Positions 17,092 through 25,450 of a stretch of 57,930 nt of DNA are shown piece by piece. Every line of letters begins with the position of its first letter. The stretch's first letter is position 1. The DNA comes from Bacillota bacterium (lineage in GTDB: Bacteria; Bacillota; Sulfobacillia; JACIYH01). Made by a program: the position numbers and the translations under genes. The stretch is taken from the NCBI GenBank assembly GCA_014360055.1, contig JACIYH010000007.1, positions 1 to 57,930 on the forward strand, given 5' to 3'. The notes below the pieces were generated by a model that saw nothing but the letters and a program-made list of their open reading frames with translations, was not told the DNA's origin and did not search any database.

Positions 17092-17661
17092 TTGAATCCC
17101 GGGGTGCTGGCTCTGGCAAGCTATCTCATCGGGTCCTTCCCCTCCGGGTACCTGATAGGAAGGGCGGTCCGGGGACTGGACATCCGCCGGGTGGGCACGG
17201 GTAACGTGGGTACCACGAACGTTGTACGCAACGTGGGGTGGCCGGCTGGCATCCTCACCGCACTCCTCGACGCGGGCAAGGGGATGGGGGTCGTCCTGCT
17301 GGCTCGCGAGGGTTGGGGACCCACGGCTCCCCTCCTGGCACTCCCCTGCGCCGTAATCGGCCACAACTGGCCCGTCTGGTTACGTTTCCACGGGGGTGGA
17401 GGACTCGCCACCTTCGTCGGCGGGCTCGCCCTCATGGTGCCCTTCTGGCAGATCGTGGTGGCCGGGTGTCTGTACGGTCTGGTGTACCTGGTCACCAGGC
17501 ACAAGTATTTCAGTTCTGTGTTCATGTGTGCCGCCATCCCGGTGTGGCTGGGCGCGGCCAAATCCTCCTGGGACTACTTCCTCTTTGGGTTGGCTACAGG
17601 TGTGCTGCTGGGATTCAAGCAGGTGCGCGCCTGGATCCGGTACGGTACCCGCACCGGCTGA
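17092..17661 (+). CDS. plsY: Glycerol-3-phosphate acyltransferase PlsY
   Basis: A 189-residue membrane enzyme that transfers the acyl group from acyl-phosphate to glycerol-3-phosphate, the first step of phospholipid synthesis. It shows the three conserved loops: GSFPSGYLIGR (near residue 14), GTGNVGTTNV, and GHNWPVWLRFHGGGG. In the third loop the usual F-K-G-G-K-G reads F-H-G-G-G-G, so two lysines are replaced; other conserved residues remain. Start TTG 17092 follows GGGAGGTGAG. The 134 bp before it hold no recognised element. Confidence 0.88.
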   Translation: MNPGVLALASYLIGSFPSGYLIGRAVRGLDIRRVGTGNVGTTNVVRNVGWPAGILTALLDAGKGMGVVLLAREGWGPTAPLLALPCAVIGHNWPVWLRFHGGGGLATFVGGLALMVPFWQIVVAGCLYGLVYLVTRHKYFSSVFMCAAIPVWLGAAKSSWDYFLFGLATGVLLGFKQVRAWIRYGTRTG

Positions 17662-17739
17662 CCCACCCGGGGATCGGGGTGGTGGTGGATGCGGGGGGTC
17701 GGGTGTGGATCGGGGATCCGGAGGCCCGGGGTGGTGGTG

Positions 17740-17768
17740 TTGACGGGGAGTGGCAGGGGGGATATAAT
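17740..17768 (+). promoter_or_regulatory. Promoter of the CsoR-family gene
   Basis: TTGACG (17740-17745) and TATAAT (17763-17768) with a 17-bp spacer, 47 bp before the start codon. Confidence 0.8.
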
Positions 17769-17775
17769 CGGGATG

Positions 17776-17796
17776 AAATACCCCCCCGGGTAATTT
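17776..17796 (+). promoter_or_regulatory. Probable CsoR/CstR-type operator
   Basis: AAATACCC (17776-17783), four C residues, GGGTAATTT (17788-17796) form a near-palindrome of the A/T-flanked TACCC-GGGTA type bound by CsoR-family repressors. It lies right after the expected transcription start, as expected for autorepression. Confidence 0.55.
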
Positions 17797-17814
17797 GGGA
17801 GTGGGGGTGGAGCC

Positions 17815-18093
17815 TTGGCCGACGTGGTGCTGCAAGAGAGGGATACGGTGCGCGAACTGCGCAACCGCCTGCGCAGGGTGGAGGGCCAGGCCCGCGGTCT
17901 GGTGCGGATGATCGATGAGGGCCGCAGTTGCTCCGAGGTGGCGGTGCAGATGGCGGCACTCAAGGCGGCGGTGAACCGGGCCGCCATGGCCTTCGTGGCC
18001 GGTTATCTCGAGCAGTGCCTGGCGGAAGCTAAGGAGGACGAGGCGGGCGAGGCTCTCACTCGCGTGGCGCAGATGTTCATGCGCCTCGCCTGA
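17815..18093 (+). CDS. CsoR/RcnR-family regulator lacking the copper-ligand His (CstR-like?)
   Basis: A 92-residue all-helical repressor of the DUF156 family (LRRVEGQARGLVRMIDEG, then SCSEVAVQMAALK). Copper-sensing CsoR proteins bind Cu(I) with Cys-His-Cys. Here the positions are Cys39, Tyr64 (four residues before the last Cys, in GYLEQC) and Cys68, so the His is gone. CstR persulfide sensors keep the two cysteines but not the His. The downstream gene is thioredoxin reductase, which supports a sulfur- or redox-related signal. The start is TTG 17815, after GTGGGGGTGGAG. The operator-like sequence at 17776-17796 suggests self-repression. Confidence 0.85.
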   Translation: MADVVLQERDTVRELRNRLRRVEGQARGLVRMIDEGRSCSEVAVQMAALKAAVNRAAMAFVAGYLEQCLAEAKEDEAGEALTRVAQMFMRLA

Positions 18094-18099
18094 CGCCCC

Positions 18100-18177
18100 G
18101 CCCGAGGCTCCGCGTGACGCCTCACCTGGGATGTCGCGCCTCGCCCGTGGTTCGCGTGACACCGCACCGGGACGCCG
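18100..18177 (+). repeat. Degenerate 43-bp tandem duplication
   Basis: Two copies (18100-18142 and from 18143) share GCCCG, CGCGTGAC, CC, CACC and GGGA in register. They fill the gap between the CsoR-family gene and trxB. Confidence 0.6.
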
Positions 18178-18269
18178 GCCCGAGCGGGCAAGTTCGGTGG
18201 CACGCCCACTCCGGGCGGGGAGGGGGACCGGAGGCGGGCGGCGGCTGCACATAACATGGAGGGTGTGCC

Positions 18270-19220
18270 ATGGCGGAAGGAGTTTACGACGTGGTCGTCC
18301 TGGGGGCGGGTCCGGCCGGACTGACGGCGGCCATCTACGCGGGCCGGGCCAGGCTGGACACGGTGGTCATCGACCACGGGGTTCCCGGCGGCCAGGTGGC
18401 CACCACCGACATGGTGGAGAACTACCCGGGCTTCCCGCAGGGTGTGTCGGGGGCCGAGCTGGCCGGGCTGATGAACGAGCAGGCGGAGCGTTTCGGCGCC
18501 CGCATTGAGATGGCCGAGGTCGAGGGCCTGGCCCGGGAGGGCGACCTCTGGCGGGTTGACACCTCGGAAGGGCCCTACCGGGCTCGGGCGGTGATAGTGG
18601 CCACGGGCACGCGTCCGCGCGAACTGGGTGTCCCGGGCGAGAAAGAGTTCCGGGGGAGGGGCATCTCGTACTGCGCCACCTGTGACGGTGCCTTCTTCCG
18701 GGACAAGCCCGTGGTGGTGGTGGGCGGCGGTGACTCCGCGGTGACCGAGGCGGAATTCCTTACCCGCTTCGCCAGTCACGTGACCATCGTGCACCGCCGG
18801 GATCAATTGAGGGCTGCCCGATCCCTGCAGGAACGGGTGCTGGACAACCCGAAGATAAACGTACGGTGGAACGCTGTGGTCACGTCTTTCCTGGGTGAGG
18901 ACAGGCTGCAGCGGGTGCGCCTTCGGGACGTGAAGACGGGCACGGAGTCGGAAGTGGAGGCCGAGGGAGCTTTCATTTACGTGGGACTCCTCCCCAACAC
19001 CTCGTTCCTGAACGGGGTGGTGCCTCTCGACGAGGGGGGATACCTGGTCACCGACGAGGCTATGGCCCTGCCGGTGCCGGGCCTCTTCGCGGCGGGGGAC
19101 GTACGCCGCAAGCGCCTGCGCCAGGTGGCTACGGCCGTCGGTGACGGCGCCGTGGCGGCCATGGCGGCAGAGGAATACATCGTGGGCAAGTTTGGTCGGG
19201 AGCCCGTGAAGACTCAATAG
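18270..19220 (+). CDS. trxB: Thioredoxin-disulfide reductase
   Basis: A 316-residue flavoprotein. FAD site GAGPAGLTAAIYAGRA (residues about 11-26), redox-active pair Cys135 and Cys138 in YCATCDG, NADPH site VVVGGGDSA, HRRD (NADPH-type), and the closing GLFAAGDVR. It passes electrons from NADPH to thioredoxin. ATG 18270 follows ATGGAGGGTG. It lies 176 bp after the CsoR-family gene, probably in the same transcript, and 16 bp before the zinc-ribbon gene. Confidence 0.94.
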   Translation: MAEGVYDVVVLGAGPAGLTAAIYAGRARLDTVVIDHGVPGGQVATTDMVENYPGFPQGVSGAELAGLMNEQAERFGARIEMAEVEGLAREGDLWRVDTSEGPYRARAVIVATGTRPRELGVPGEKEFRGRGISYCATCDGAFFRDKPVVVVGGGDSAVTEAEFLTRFASHVTIVHRRDQLRAARSLQERVLDNPKINVRWNAVVTSFLGEDRLQRVRLRDVKTGTESEVEAEGAFIYVGLLPNTSFLNGVVPLDEGGYLVTDEAMALPVPGLFAAGDVRRKRLRQVATAVGDGAVAAMAAEEYIVGKFGREPVKTQ

Positions 19221-19236
19221 GGGGTGTGGTTGGCAG

Positions 19237-19425
19237 GTGCCGGATTACGAGTTCACGTGCAAGAAGTGCGGGCATCAGTTCACGGTGAACGTTCCCTGGC
19301 AGCGCAAGGGTGAGGTTACCTGCCCGAGTTGCGGGAGTTCGGAGCTCAGGGAGAAGTTCTCTCTGTGGGGCTGGTCCCGCGGGGGCACGTCTGACGCGGG
19401 TGCGTGCAGTCCCCGCTTTGGCTGA
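19237..19425 (+). CDS. FmdB-type zinc ribbon protein
   Basis: A 62-residue protein beginning MPDYEFTCKKCGHQF with a second pair CPSCGS at residues 30-35, forming a four-Cys zinc ribbon of the FmdB regulatory protein family. Function is undefined in this family. GTG 19237 gives the canonical family start. It follows trxB by 16 bp and is the last gene of that unit, with a terminator 90 bp downstream. Confidence 0.85.
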   Translation: MPDYEFTCKKCGHQFTVNVPWQRKGEVTCPSCGSSELREKFSLWGWSRGGTSDAGACSPRFG

Positions 19426-19437
19426 CGCTAGTCCGTG

Positions 19438-19456
19438 GGGGGACAGTTTGTCCCCC
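19438..19456. repeat. 8-bp hairpin
   Basis: GGGGGACA (19438-19445) and TGTCCCCC (19449-19456) form a perfect stem with a 3-nt loop shortly after the FmdB-like gene. No T-run follows. It may be a transcript-stabilising 3' structure. Confidence 0.5.
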
Positions 19457-19515
19457 TGATCCTCCCCTGTACGGTGGACGGTCGTTACCAGCTGCGCGGC
19501 CGTCTGCCGCCCGTA

Positions 19516-19544
19516 GCCTCCCCCTCCGGGGAGGCCCTTTTTTG
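19516..19544 (+). terminator. Rho-independent terminator
   Basis: GCCTCCCC (19516-19523), loop CTCC, GGGGAGGC (19528-19535), then CCTTTTTTG. It is the clearest intrinsic terminator in the window and ends the trxB unit. Confidence 0.9.
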
Positions 19545-19595
19545 AGTGGCACCACCTCGTAAGGCCGTAGTGGCATGCTTCTCGGGGACGCCTGC

Positions 19596-20795
19596 CTAAG
19601 GTGCAGCCACGGTGTGTGCTGACCTGGCCACCAAGAAGATGAGCGGGACGGAGGCGAGTTCCATCACCAGCGCAAACAGGATGACGTAGGGTATCCCCAA
19701 CTCATAGAGGACCCCCATGACCGTACTGCCGGCGAACCAGGCGACCCCGAACACGGTGTTGAAGATGCCGTAGGCGACGCCCCGTCGCGTTGCGGGGATC
19801 AACTCGGCGATGCCCGCGCGCATGATGGTTTCCTGCACGGCCGTGGCTACGCCCCAGAGCACCATACCCGCGATGGCCAGGTGGTAGGAGCGGGAGAAGA
19901 CCAGGAAGGGGAGGGGAACGGCGAGCACGGGCAGGGCGGCGAGGGTCAGCAACCCCTTGCGGTCGAACAGGTGCCCTGCCGGGAGGGCGACCAGCGCGTC
20001 CACCCCCATGGCCACCGCGAAGAGCACGGGGATCTGAGGATCCGGGACCACGCCCTGCACCTTGAAGTGGTAGGAGACCATCTGGAAATGGGCGAAGCCG
20101 CCGATGCTGGCGGCGGTGAACAGGGTGTACATCCAGAAGACGCGGGGCAGCTTCCCGTCGTCGGGCCGCTTCACCGGTTGGTCGGGCGCGGCCTCCAGGG
20201 TCTCGGGGCGGGGGTAGAGGGCGCGAGATACCGCCAGGAAGACCAGCGCCACCAGGGCCGGGGCCAGCAGCACGGCGAAAGCGGGCCGGTACTGGCCGCC
20301 CCGCAGGTAGAGGACGCCCGCCACCACCAGGGGCCCGGTCAGGGCGCCGATCTGGTCCAGGGTCTCGTGGAGGCCGAATCCCACTCCACTGCCCACCTGG
20401 CGGCTGGCGTGGGAGAGGATGGCGTCCCGCGAGGGAGCGCGGATGGCTTTGCCCAGGCGCTCGGCCACGATGAGGAGAGCCGCCACCTCCCAGCGTCCCG
20501 CCAGCGCCAGGAGGGGCACGGCGAGCAGGTTGACCACATATCCCAGGATGGCGATGAGCCAGTGCCGGCCGGTGCGGTCGGCCAGGTATCCCGAGAAGAG
20601 GCGCAGGCCGTACCCGAATAACTCTCCCAGGCCCCCCACGAACCCCACCGCGGCGGCGCTCGCCCCCAGCAGAGACAGGTAGGGTCCCGTTATGCTCCGC
20701 GCTCCCTCGTAGGTCACGTCCGCAAACAGGCTGACCATCCCCATGAGCACGATCAGCCTGAACGCGTTCTTCCGGCGAATGGCGTTATCGTTCAC
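19596..20795 (-). CDS. MFS transporter
   Basis: A 399-residue protein with about 12 hydrophobic helices, starting at ATG 20795. The loop after helix 2 reads GYLADRTGRHW, the major facilitator signature, and a matching central loop reads GHLFDRKG. It resembles drug/metabolite exporters, but substrate is not evident. It lies downstream of the ChrB-like gene on the same strand, and such pairs occur in chromate-response loci, so anion or chromate export is a guess. It converges with the trxB unit. Confidence 0.85.
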   Translation of the reverse strand: MNDNAIRRKNAFRLIVLMGMVSLFADVTYEGARSITGPYLSLLGASAAAVGFVGGLGELFGYGLRLFSGYLADRTGRHWLIAILGYVVNLLAVPLLALAGRWEVAALLIVAERLGKAIRAPSRDAILSHASRQVGSGVGFGLHETLDQIGALTGPLVVAGVLYLRGGQYRPAFAVLLAPALVALVFLAVSRALYPRPETLEAAPDQPVKRPDDGKLPRVFWMYTLFTAASIGGFAHFQMVSYHFKVQGVVPDPQIPVLFAVAMGVDALVALPAGHLFDRKGLLTLAALPVLAVPLPFLVFSRSYHLAIAGMVLWGVATAVQETIMRAGIAELIPATRRGVAYGIFNTVFGVAWFAGSTVMGVLYELGIPYVILFALVMELASVPLIFLVARSAHTVAAP

Positions 20796-20922
20796 CCTGC
20801 GGTTCCCCCTTGACCCCGTAGCTTCCGTTCACCCTGTGGTTCTCGCTTGGGCGTTGCTTCCCTCCGTGGCTTCCCTTCGGCGTTGCTTCGCCCCGTAGCC
20901 TTGCTTCACCCTGCGGTGCCCG
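20792..20922 (-). repeat. Degenerate 29-37-bp tandem repeats
   Basis: The gap between the two minus-strand genes is filled by about four imperfect units. On the plus strand the first two begin GTTCACCCTG(C/T)GGTTC, and most end in a G(T/C)AGC or GTTGCTTC motif. No gene or promoter is seen inside. Confidence 0.6.
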
Positions 20923-20924
20923 GT

Positions 20925-21470
20925 TCAGGGCTGGGTGCCCTCGCTGGCGGCGAAAATGCGGGCCGCAAAGCGCTCAAAGGCTTCGCGGCATTCCTGCACC
21001 CGCGCCTGTGCCTGCTCGGCACGGGCGGCCCCGAACATGTCACGCTGGCTGATCCTGGCCAGCCAACTTTCCAGCCGCTTGAGGCCCTCCTCGTTTTCCT
21101 CCAGTTCGGCGAAGGTGAAGTTGCAACGCTCCGTCTCGTACCGTATCTCCTCCAGGAAGGCGGCACACTGTTCCAGCAACTCTGCGTACTCCACATCGCG
21201 TTCGGCGTTGAAACGGGCGATGACCTTCTGCTCCTCCTCGGCGCCGGGCGCCCAGGCTAGCAGGATCACGTTCTCGCCACCCGCCTCTTCTATTTCCCGG
21301 GCTACACCGGCGAGGAGTTCGCGGTGCGCGGGTGAGTCCGGCAGCACGGCCACGGAGTTCTGCAGGTAAACGGCACCCGCCCCCTTCAGGCGACGCCAGA
21401 CGGCCACCCGGTACCTGGACGGCTCGGGTGGAATCTTGTACACCATCAGCAGCCAGCCACGAGGTTCCAT
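20925..21470 (-). CDS. ChrB N-terminal-domain protein
   Basis: A 181-residue protein starting at ATG 21470. Its opening, WLLMVYKIPPEPSRYRVAVW, then RRLKGAGAVYLQNSV, matches the ChrB N-terminal family; full-length ChrB proteins regulate or assist chromate resistance. The remaining residues form long charged helices (coiled-coil-like). The C-terminal ChrB domain is absent, as in many Firmicutes and actinobacterial members. An operator-bearing promoter precedes it (21491-21537) and an MFS transporter gene follows, suggesting a metal- or oxyanion-responsive pair. Confidence 0.82.
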   Translation of the reverse strand: MEPRGWLLMVYKIPPEPSRYRVAVWRRLKGAGAVYLQNSVAVLPDSPAHRELLAGVAREIEEAGGENVILLAWAPGAEEEQKVIARFNAERDVEYAELLEQCAAFLEEIRYETERCNFTFAELEENEEGLKRLESWLARISQRDMFGAARAEQAQARVQECREAFERFAARIFAASEGTQP

Positions 21471-21490
21471 CCCGCTCCCCCCGCCCTGGC

Positions 21491-21532
21491 GTAACAGTCG
21501 CTACACCATCCTAACTCCGTAACGGCTGTTAC
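21491..21532 (-). promoter_or_regulatory. Twin near-palindromic operators of the ChrB-like gene
   Basis: Two 14-mers, GTAACAGTCGCTAC (21491-21504) and GTAACGGCTGTTAC (21519-21532), have centres 28 bp apart. The second fills the promoter spacer and the first follows the -10 box. Placement is typical of repressor sites. Confidence 0.6.
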
Positions 21533-21537
21533 GTCAA
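21508..21537 (-). promoter_or_regulatory. Promoter of the ChrB-MFS unit
   Basis: On the minus strand TTGACG (21537-21532) and TAGGAT (21513-21508) are spaced by 18 bp, 38 bp upstream of the ChrB-like start. Confidence 0.65.
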
Positions 21538-21806
21538 GCCCCGCCCCTCGGCCTGCGCCCGGGTGGATGCCGGGGCGGGAATGGGGAGTCCTCCAAAAAT
21601 TGAAGGACGGCGTACTCCAGGTCTCAAGGGATTCGTCGCCACGGGGGCCCGCGTGAGGCGCTGTCCTGCAGGCTGCCAGGGGCGTCATGGCTGTGAGAAG
21701 AAGGGATTGCTGAGATCGGCGGCGAATAGCGATTGCATTATTATGTAGGGCCCGGCGCGGGCGGGGCTGACGGCGCGTGGCTTAGTCTCGGAGAGGCGGG
21801 AGAACG
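21538..21806. other. Upstream region of hom
   Basis: These 269 bp hold no convincing gene. GTCCTCC near 21590 and GGAC near 21613 can form an imperfect hairpin, and TATTAT at 21739-21744 could be a -10 for hom but has no good -35. No T-box or other recognised riboswitch was found. Confidence 0.4.
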
Positions 21807-23132
21807 GTGCGGGTCGGGTTCCTGGGTCTGGGCACGGTGGGCCAGGCTGTGGTACGGTTGCTCCATGAAGAGAGGGAACGGTTGGCGGCGAATGGTCTCG
21901 CGCTCGAGCCCGTGCGGGCCCTGGTGCGGGATACCGCCCGCCCCCGGGCTGTGCCGGCCGCCCTGGAACTGACCGCCGACCCGGCACGGGTGCTGGATGC
22001 TCCCGACATCGACCTGGTGGTGGAGGTGATGGGCGGAGTGGAGCCCGCCACCTCCTACATGCTGCGCGCCCTGCGGGCGGGCAGGCCGGTGGTCACCGCC
22101 AACAAAGAGGCCGTTGCCCACCGGGGTAAGGATCTCCTGGAGGTCGCGGCCGAGGCCGGGGTCCCGCTCAGGTTCGAAGCCAGTGTGGCGGGCGCCATCC
22201 CCATCGTCCGTGCCCTCAAGGAGTCCCTGGCCGGAGACCGGGTGACCGAGATTGCGGGCATCGTCAACGGCACCTCCAACTACGTGCTGGGACTGATGGA
22301 AGAGGGCCAGGACCTGGAGGCGGCGGTGAGGATGGCGCGGGAGCGCGGCTATGCCGAGCCCGACCCCACCCGGGACCTGGATGGTTCCGACGCCGCCTGC
22401 AAGCTGGCCATCCTGGCCTCCATCGCCTTCTCCGCCCGGGTGCGGCCCGAGCAGGTGGGCACCTGTGGCATCCAGATGGTAAGCAGGGAGGACCTGCGCT
22501 GGGGACGGGAGATGGGCTACCGTTTGAAGCTGCTGGCCCTGGCCCGGCGCACGGAGGCGGGGATCGAAGCGCACGTACGGCCGACTTTCCTGCCTGTTTC
22601 CCATCCTCTGGCCGGCGTGGGCGGGGTGACCAACGCGCTCCTGGTACGCGGGGAAAGGTGCGGGGACCTGGTCTTCCAGGGGCCGGGGGCGGGCGGCGAT
22701 GCTACCGCTACGGCGGTGGTGGGTGACCTGCTGGAGATCGCCCGCCGACGCCTCGTGCCGGGTGCCGGGGCTCTGGGCGCCGGGGCGGCGGAAGCTTCGG
22801 CTACGCTGGGTGCGCGAGTCCGGGAAGGCCCGTACTGCACGTGTCGGGACCAGGTGGAGGTGGTACCTCCCCACCGGTGCGTGACGGCCGCTTACCTTCA
22901 CCTGGAGGTGGCCGATCGCCCCGGCGTGCTCGCCCAGGTGGCAGGCTGTCTGGCCGCCCACCAGGTGAGCATCGCCGAGGCCCTGCAGAAGGCACGTGGC
23001 GAGGGTCCCGTACCGGTACTGTTCATCACCCACCCGTCGCCCTGGGGGGCGCTGGAGGCGGCGGTGAAGGAAATCGCCGGGCTCCCGGTGGTGGCGCGGG
23101 TGGCGGGCCTCATGGCCGTCCTGGGACGGTAA
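21807..23132 (+). CDS. hom: Homoserine dehydrogenase
   Basis: A 441-residue enzyme reducing aspartate semialdehyde to homoserine with NAD(P)H. GFLGLGTVGQAVV forms the nucleotide site at the N-terminus, VTANKEAVAHRG and ASVAGAIPIVRALKESL follow, then IVNGTSNYVL and the catalytic region with DLDGSDAACKL. A C-terminal ACT domain (about 360-441; HLEVADRPGVLAQVAGCLAAH) probably binds threonine for feedback control. GTG 21807 is the start. It heads the run hom-thrC-thrB-lysC, which supplies threonine and feeds methionine and lysine synthesis. Confidence 0.95.
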   Translation: MRVGFLGLGTVGQAVVRLLHEERERLAANGLALEPVRALVRDTARPRAVPAALELTADPARVLDAPDIDLVVEVMGGVEPATSYMLRALRAGRPVVTANKEAVAHRGKDLLEVAAEAGVPLRFEASVAGAIPIVRALKESLAGDRVTEIAGIVNGTSNYVLGLMEEGQDLEAAVRMARERGYAEPDPTRDLDGSDAACKLAILASIAFSARVRPEQVGTCGIQMVSREDLRWGREMGYRLKLLALARRTEAGIEAHVRPTFLPVSHPLAGVGGVTNALLVRGERCGDLVFQGPGAGGDATATAVVGDLLEIARRRLVPGAGALGAGAAEASATLGARVREGPYCTCRDQVEVVPPHRCVTAAYLHLEVADRPGVLAQVAGCLAAHQVSIAEALQKARGEGPVPVLFITHPSPWGALEAAVKEIAGLPVVARVAGLMAVLGR

Positions 23133-23254
23133 TGCTCCTGCAGGTGGGCCGGTGATCTTTGGTCCGCGTCGGCGGGCGTCGGGAAGGAGTAGGGGCCGGC
23201 CGTGCGCGACCGCGCCGGTCGGCCAGGAATACGCGAGTTGGAGTTGAGAGAGCG

Positions 23255-24481
23255 ATGGGTGGGCAGGGACTGATCGCACGCTACCGTGACTTCCTCCCGG
23301 TAGGACCCCGGACTCCGGTTATCACCCTGGGGGAGGGCGATACCCCCCTGGTCCCTTCGCGGGAACTGGGTCCCCGCTGGGGCATCGACCTCTACTTCAA
23401 GTACGAGGGGGCGAACCCCACCGGGTCCTTCAAGGACCGGGGGATGACGGTGGCGGTCAGCCTGGCCGTGGAGAAGGGTGCACGCGCGGTCATCTGCGCC
23501 TCTACGGGCAATACGGCGGCGTCAGCGGCCGCTTACGCGGCGCGGGCCGGGCTGGTCTGTCTGGTGGTGCTGCCGCGGGGGGCAGTGGCCCGGGGCAAGC
23601 TGGCCCAGGCCCTGGCCCATGGGGCAAAGGTACTTGAGATCGACGGGGACTTTGACGCCGCCCTTGCGGCGGTCAGGCAGTTGGTGGATACACTGCCCGT
23701 CACCCTGGTGAACTCGGTGAACCCCCACCGTATCGAAGGTCAGAAGACGGGGGCCTTCGAGATCTGCGATTCCCTCGCAGATGCCCCGGCTTACCTGGCC
23801 ATCCCCGTGGGGAACGCCGGGAACATCACCGCATACTGGAAAGGCTTCCGGGAATACCGCGAGGCGGGGAAGAGTTCGCGCCTGCCCCGCATGCTGGGGT
23901 TCCAGGCGGCGGGCGCGGCCCCCCTGGTCGAGGGGCATCCCGTCCCCGATCCCCGGACGGTGGCCACCGCCATCCGCATCGGCAACCCGGCCAGCTGGCA
24001 GGGTGCCGTGGAGGCGGTGACCGGGTCGGGCGGCCTCTTTGAAAAAGTGGAGGACGGGGAGATCATGGCTGCCTACCGCCTGCTGGCCTCGCGGGAGGGG
24101 ATCTTCGCCGAACCGGCCTCCTGCGCGGCGGTGGCGGGAGTGGGGAAGCTGGCAGCGCGGGGGTTTTTCCGTCCCGGGGAGCAGGTGGTGTGCGTCCTCA
24201 CCGGCCACGGCCTCAAGGACCCCGACTCCGCTGCGGCCGGGGCTCAGATCGGTGGCTCGCAGGGGTCGCTCGTCCCGGGGCCGAGTGGTCCAGGGCCGGC
24301 GGTCGCGGGGCCGCGCGTGCCCGTCCTGCCCGCACGGGTAGAGGCCCTGGCGGAAGCCATCCGCGCTGCGCTGAGCTCGGATGGGGCCCAGGAGGACGAT
24401 GCGGCCTCGCCTGCCCGGGGCGGGTCGCCCGGGGAGGGCCGGCCAGGGGCTGCCCCCGGGGGTACCGGGCGGGAGGGGTGA
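23255..24481 (+). CDS. thrC: Threonine synthase
   Basis: A 408-residue PLP enzyme making threonine from O-phosphohomoserine. Lys60 in GSFKDRG is the PLP-binding residue; STGNTAASAAAYAARAG binds the phosphate, and PVGNAGNI follows. ATG 23255 is preferred because family homology starts a few residues later; the frame is open further upstream without homology. The last 60-70 residues are an Ala/Gly/Pro-rich tail lacking homology, encoded by very GC-rich DNA. The stop overlaps or abuts the thrB start region (24478-24487). Confidence 0.94.
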   Translation: MGGQGLIARYRDFLPVGPRTPVITLGEGDTPLVPSRELGPRWGIDLYFKYEGANPTGSFKDRGMTVAVSLAVEKGARAVICASTGNTAASAAAYAARAGLVCLVVLPRGAVARGKLAQALAHGAKVLEIDGDFDAALAAVRQLVDTLPVTLVNSVNPHRIEGQKTGAFEICDSLADAPAYLAIPVGNAGNITAYWKGFREYREAGKSSRLPRMLGFQAAGAAPLVEGHPVPDPRTVATAIRIGNPASWQGAVEAVTGSGGLFEKVEDGEIMAAYRLLASREGIFAEPASCAAVAGVGKLAARGFFRPGEQVVCVLTGHGLKDPDSAAAGAQIGGSQGSLVPGPSGPGPAVAGPRVPVLPARVEALAEAIRAALSSDGAQEDDAASPARGGSPGEGRPGAAPGGTGREG

Positions 24482-24486
24482 GGGCC

Positions 24487-25395
24487 GTGATCGGGCGGGT
24501 GCGGGTGTCCGTGCCGGCCAGCGTGGCCAACCTGGGCCCGGGGTTTGACGCCCTCGGGCTGGCTCTGGACCTGTTCAACGTGGTAGAGGCCGAGCCCGGC
24601 GGCGAGGGCGTGCGGGTGGAGATGATGGGCGAGGCCCGGGATCTCGCCCCGGCCGACAACCTGGTGCTGGGGGCCATCCAGCAGGCCTTCGCCCTGGCGG
24701 GGACGGACCTGCCTCCTTTGCGTCTGCGCCTGACCAACCGTATTCCGGTGGGTTGCGGGATGGGGTCGTCGGCGGCGGCCATCGTGGCGGGGGTGGTGGT
24801 GGCCAACGCCCTGCTCGGTGATCCCTGGCCGCCCGAGAAGCTGCTCGCCCTGGCGACCGAGCTGGAGGGCCACCCGGACAACGTAGCCCCCGCCCTCTGG
24901 GGAGGTCTGGTGGTGAGTTGCGGCAGCGGAGACGGCGTGCGCTGGATCCGGCTGGATGCCCCCTCGGAACTGCAGGCCGTGCTGGTCATCCCGGAGATAG
25001 TGGTGCCCACCAGGGAGGCACGCCGGGTCCTCCCCGAATCGGTTCCCTTCGGGGACGCCGTGTTCAACGTGGGCCGGACGGCCCTCCTGGTGGCGGCCCT
25101 GGCCGGAAGGCGCTACGACCTGCTGCACGAGGCCATGCGCGACCGCCTGCATCAACCCTACCGGGCACCGCTGGTGCCGGGGCTGGAGGACGGCCTGCGG
25201 GCGGCGGAGCGGGCGGGGGCCCTGGGTGCGGCCCTCAGCGGAGCCGGCCCCGGCCTGGTGGCCTTTGCCGTCGGGGATGCCCGGCCCATCGCCGAGGCGG
25301 TGCAGGCGGCCCTGGCCCGCCATGGCGTGGCGAGCGCGTGGATGGTGGCCCGCCCCACCGGGTGGGGTGCCCTGGCCACCCTGCACCGTCGCTGA
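24487..25395 (+). CDS. thrB: Homoserine kinase
   Basis: A 302-residue GHMP-family kinase that phosphorylates homoserine. VPASVANLGPGFDALGLAL is the N-terminal motif, IPVGCGMGSSAAA the ATP-binding loop (motif 2), and LSGAGPGLVAF the C-terminal motif 3. GTG 24487 is chosen because it sits 9 nt after GGAGGG; GTG 24478, overlapping the thrC stop, would add three residues. It lies between thrC and lysC. Confidence 0.94.
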   Translation: MIGRVRVSVPASVANLGPGFDALGLALDLFNVVEAEPGGEGVRVEMMGEARDLAPADNLVLGAIQQAFALAGTDLPPLRLRLTNRIPVGCGMGSSAAAIVAGVVVANALLGDPWPPEKLLALATELEGHPDNVAPALWGGLVVSCGSGDGVRWIRLDAPSELQAVLVIPEIVVPTREARRVLPESVPFGDAVFNVGRTALLVAALAGRRYDLLHEAMRDRLHQPYRAPLVPGLEDGLRAAERAGALGAALSGAGPGLVAFAVGDARPIAEAVQAALARHGVASAWMVARPTGWGALATLHRR

Positions 25396-25450
25396 AGTGG
25401 TCCGGGCTGTCGCGGCGATGGTGCACCGCTCTGAAGTGGGGGATGGGTAG

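Noticed and set aside
21538-21806. T-box or lysine/threonine leader before hom
   Set aside because: No conserved T-box sequence, no antiterminator, and no leader peptide rich in Thr, Lys or Ile.
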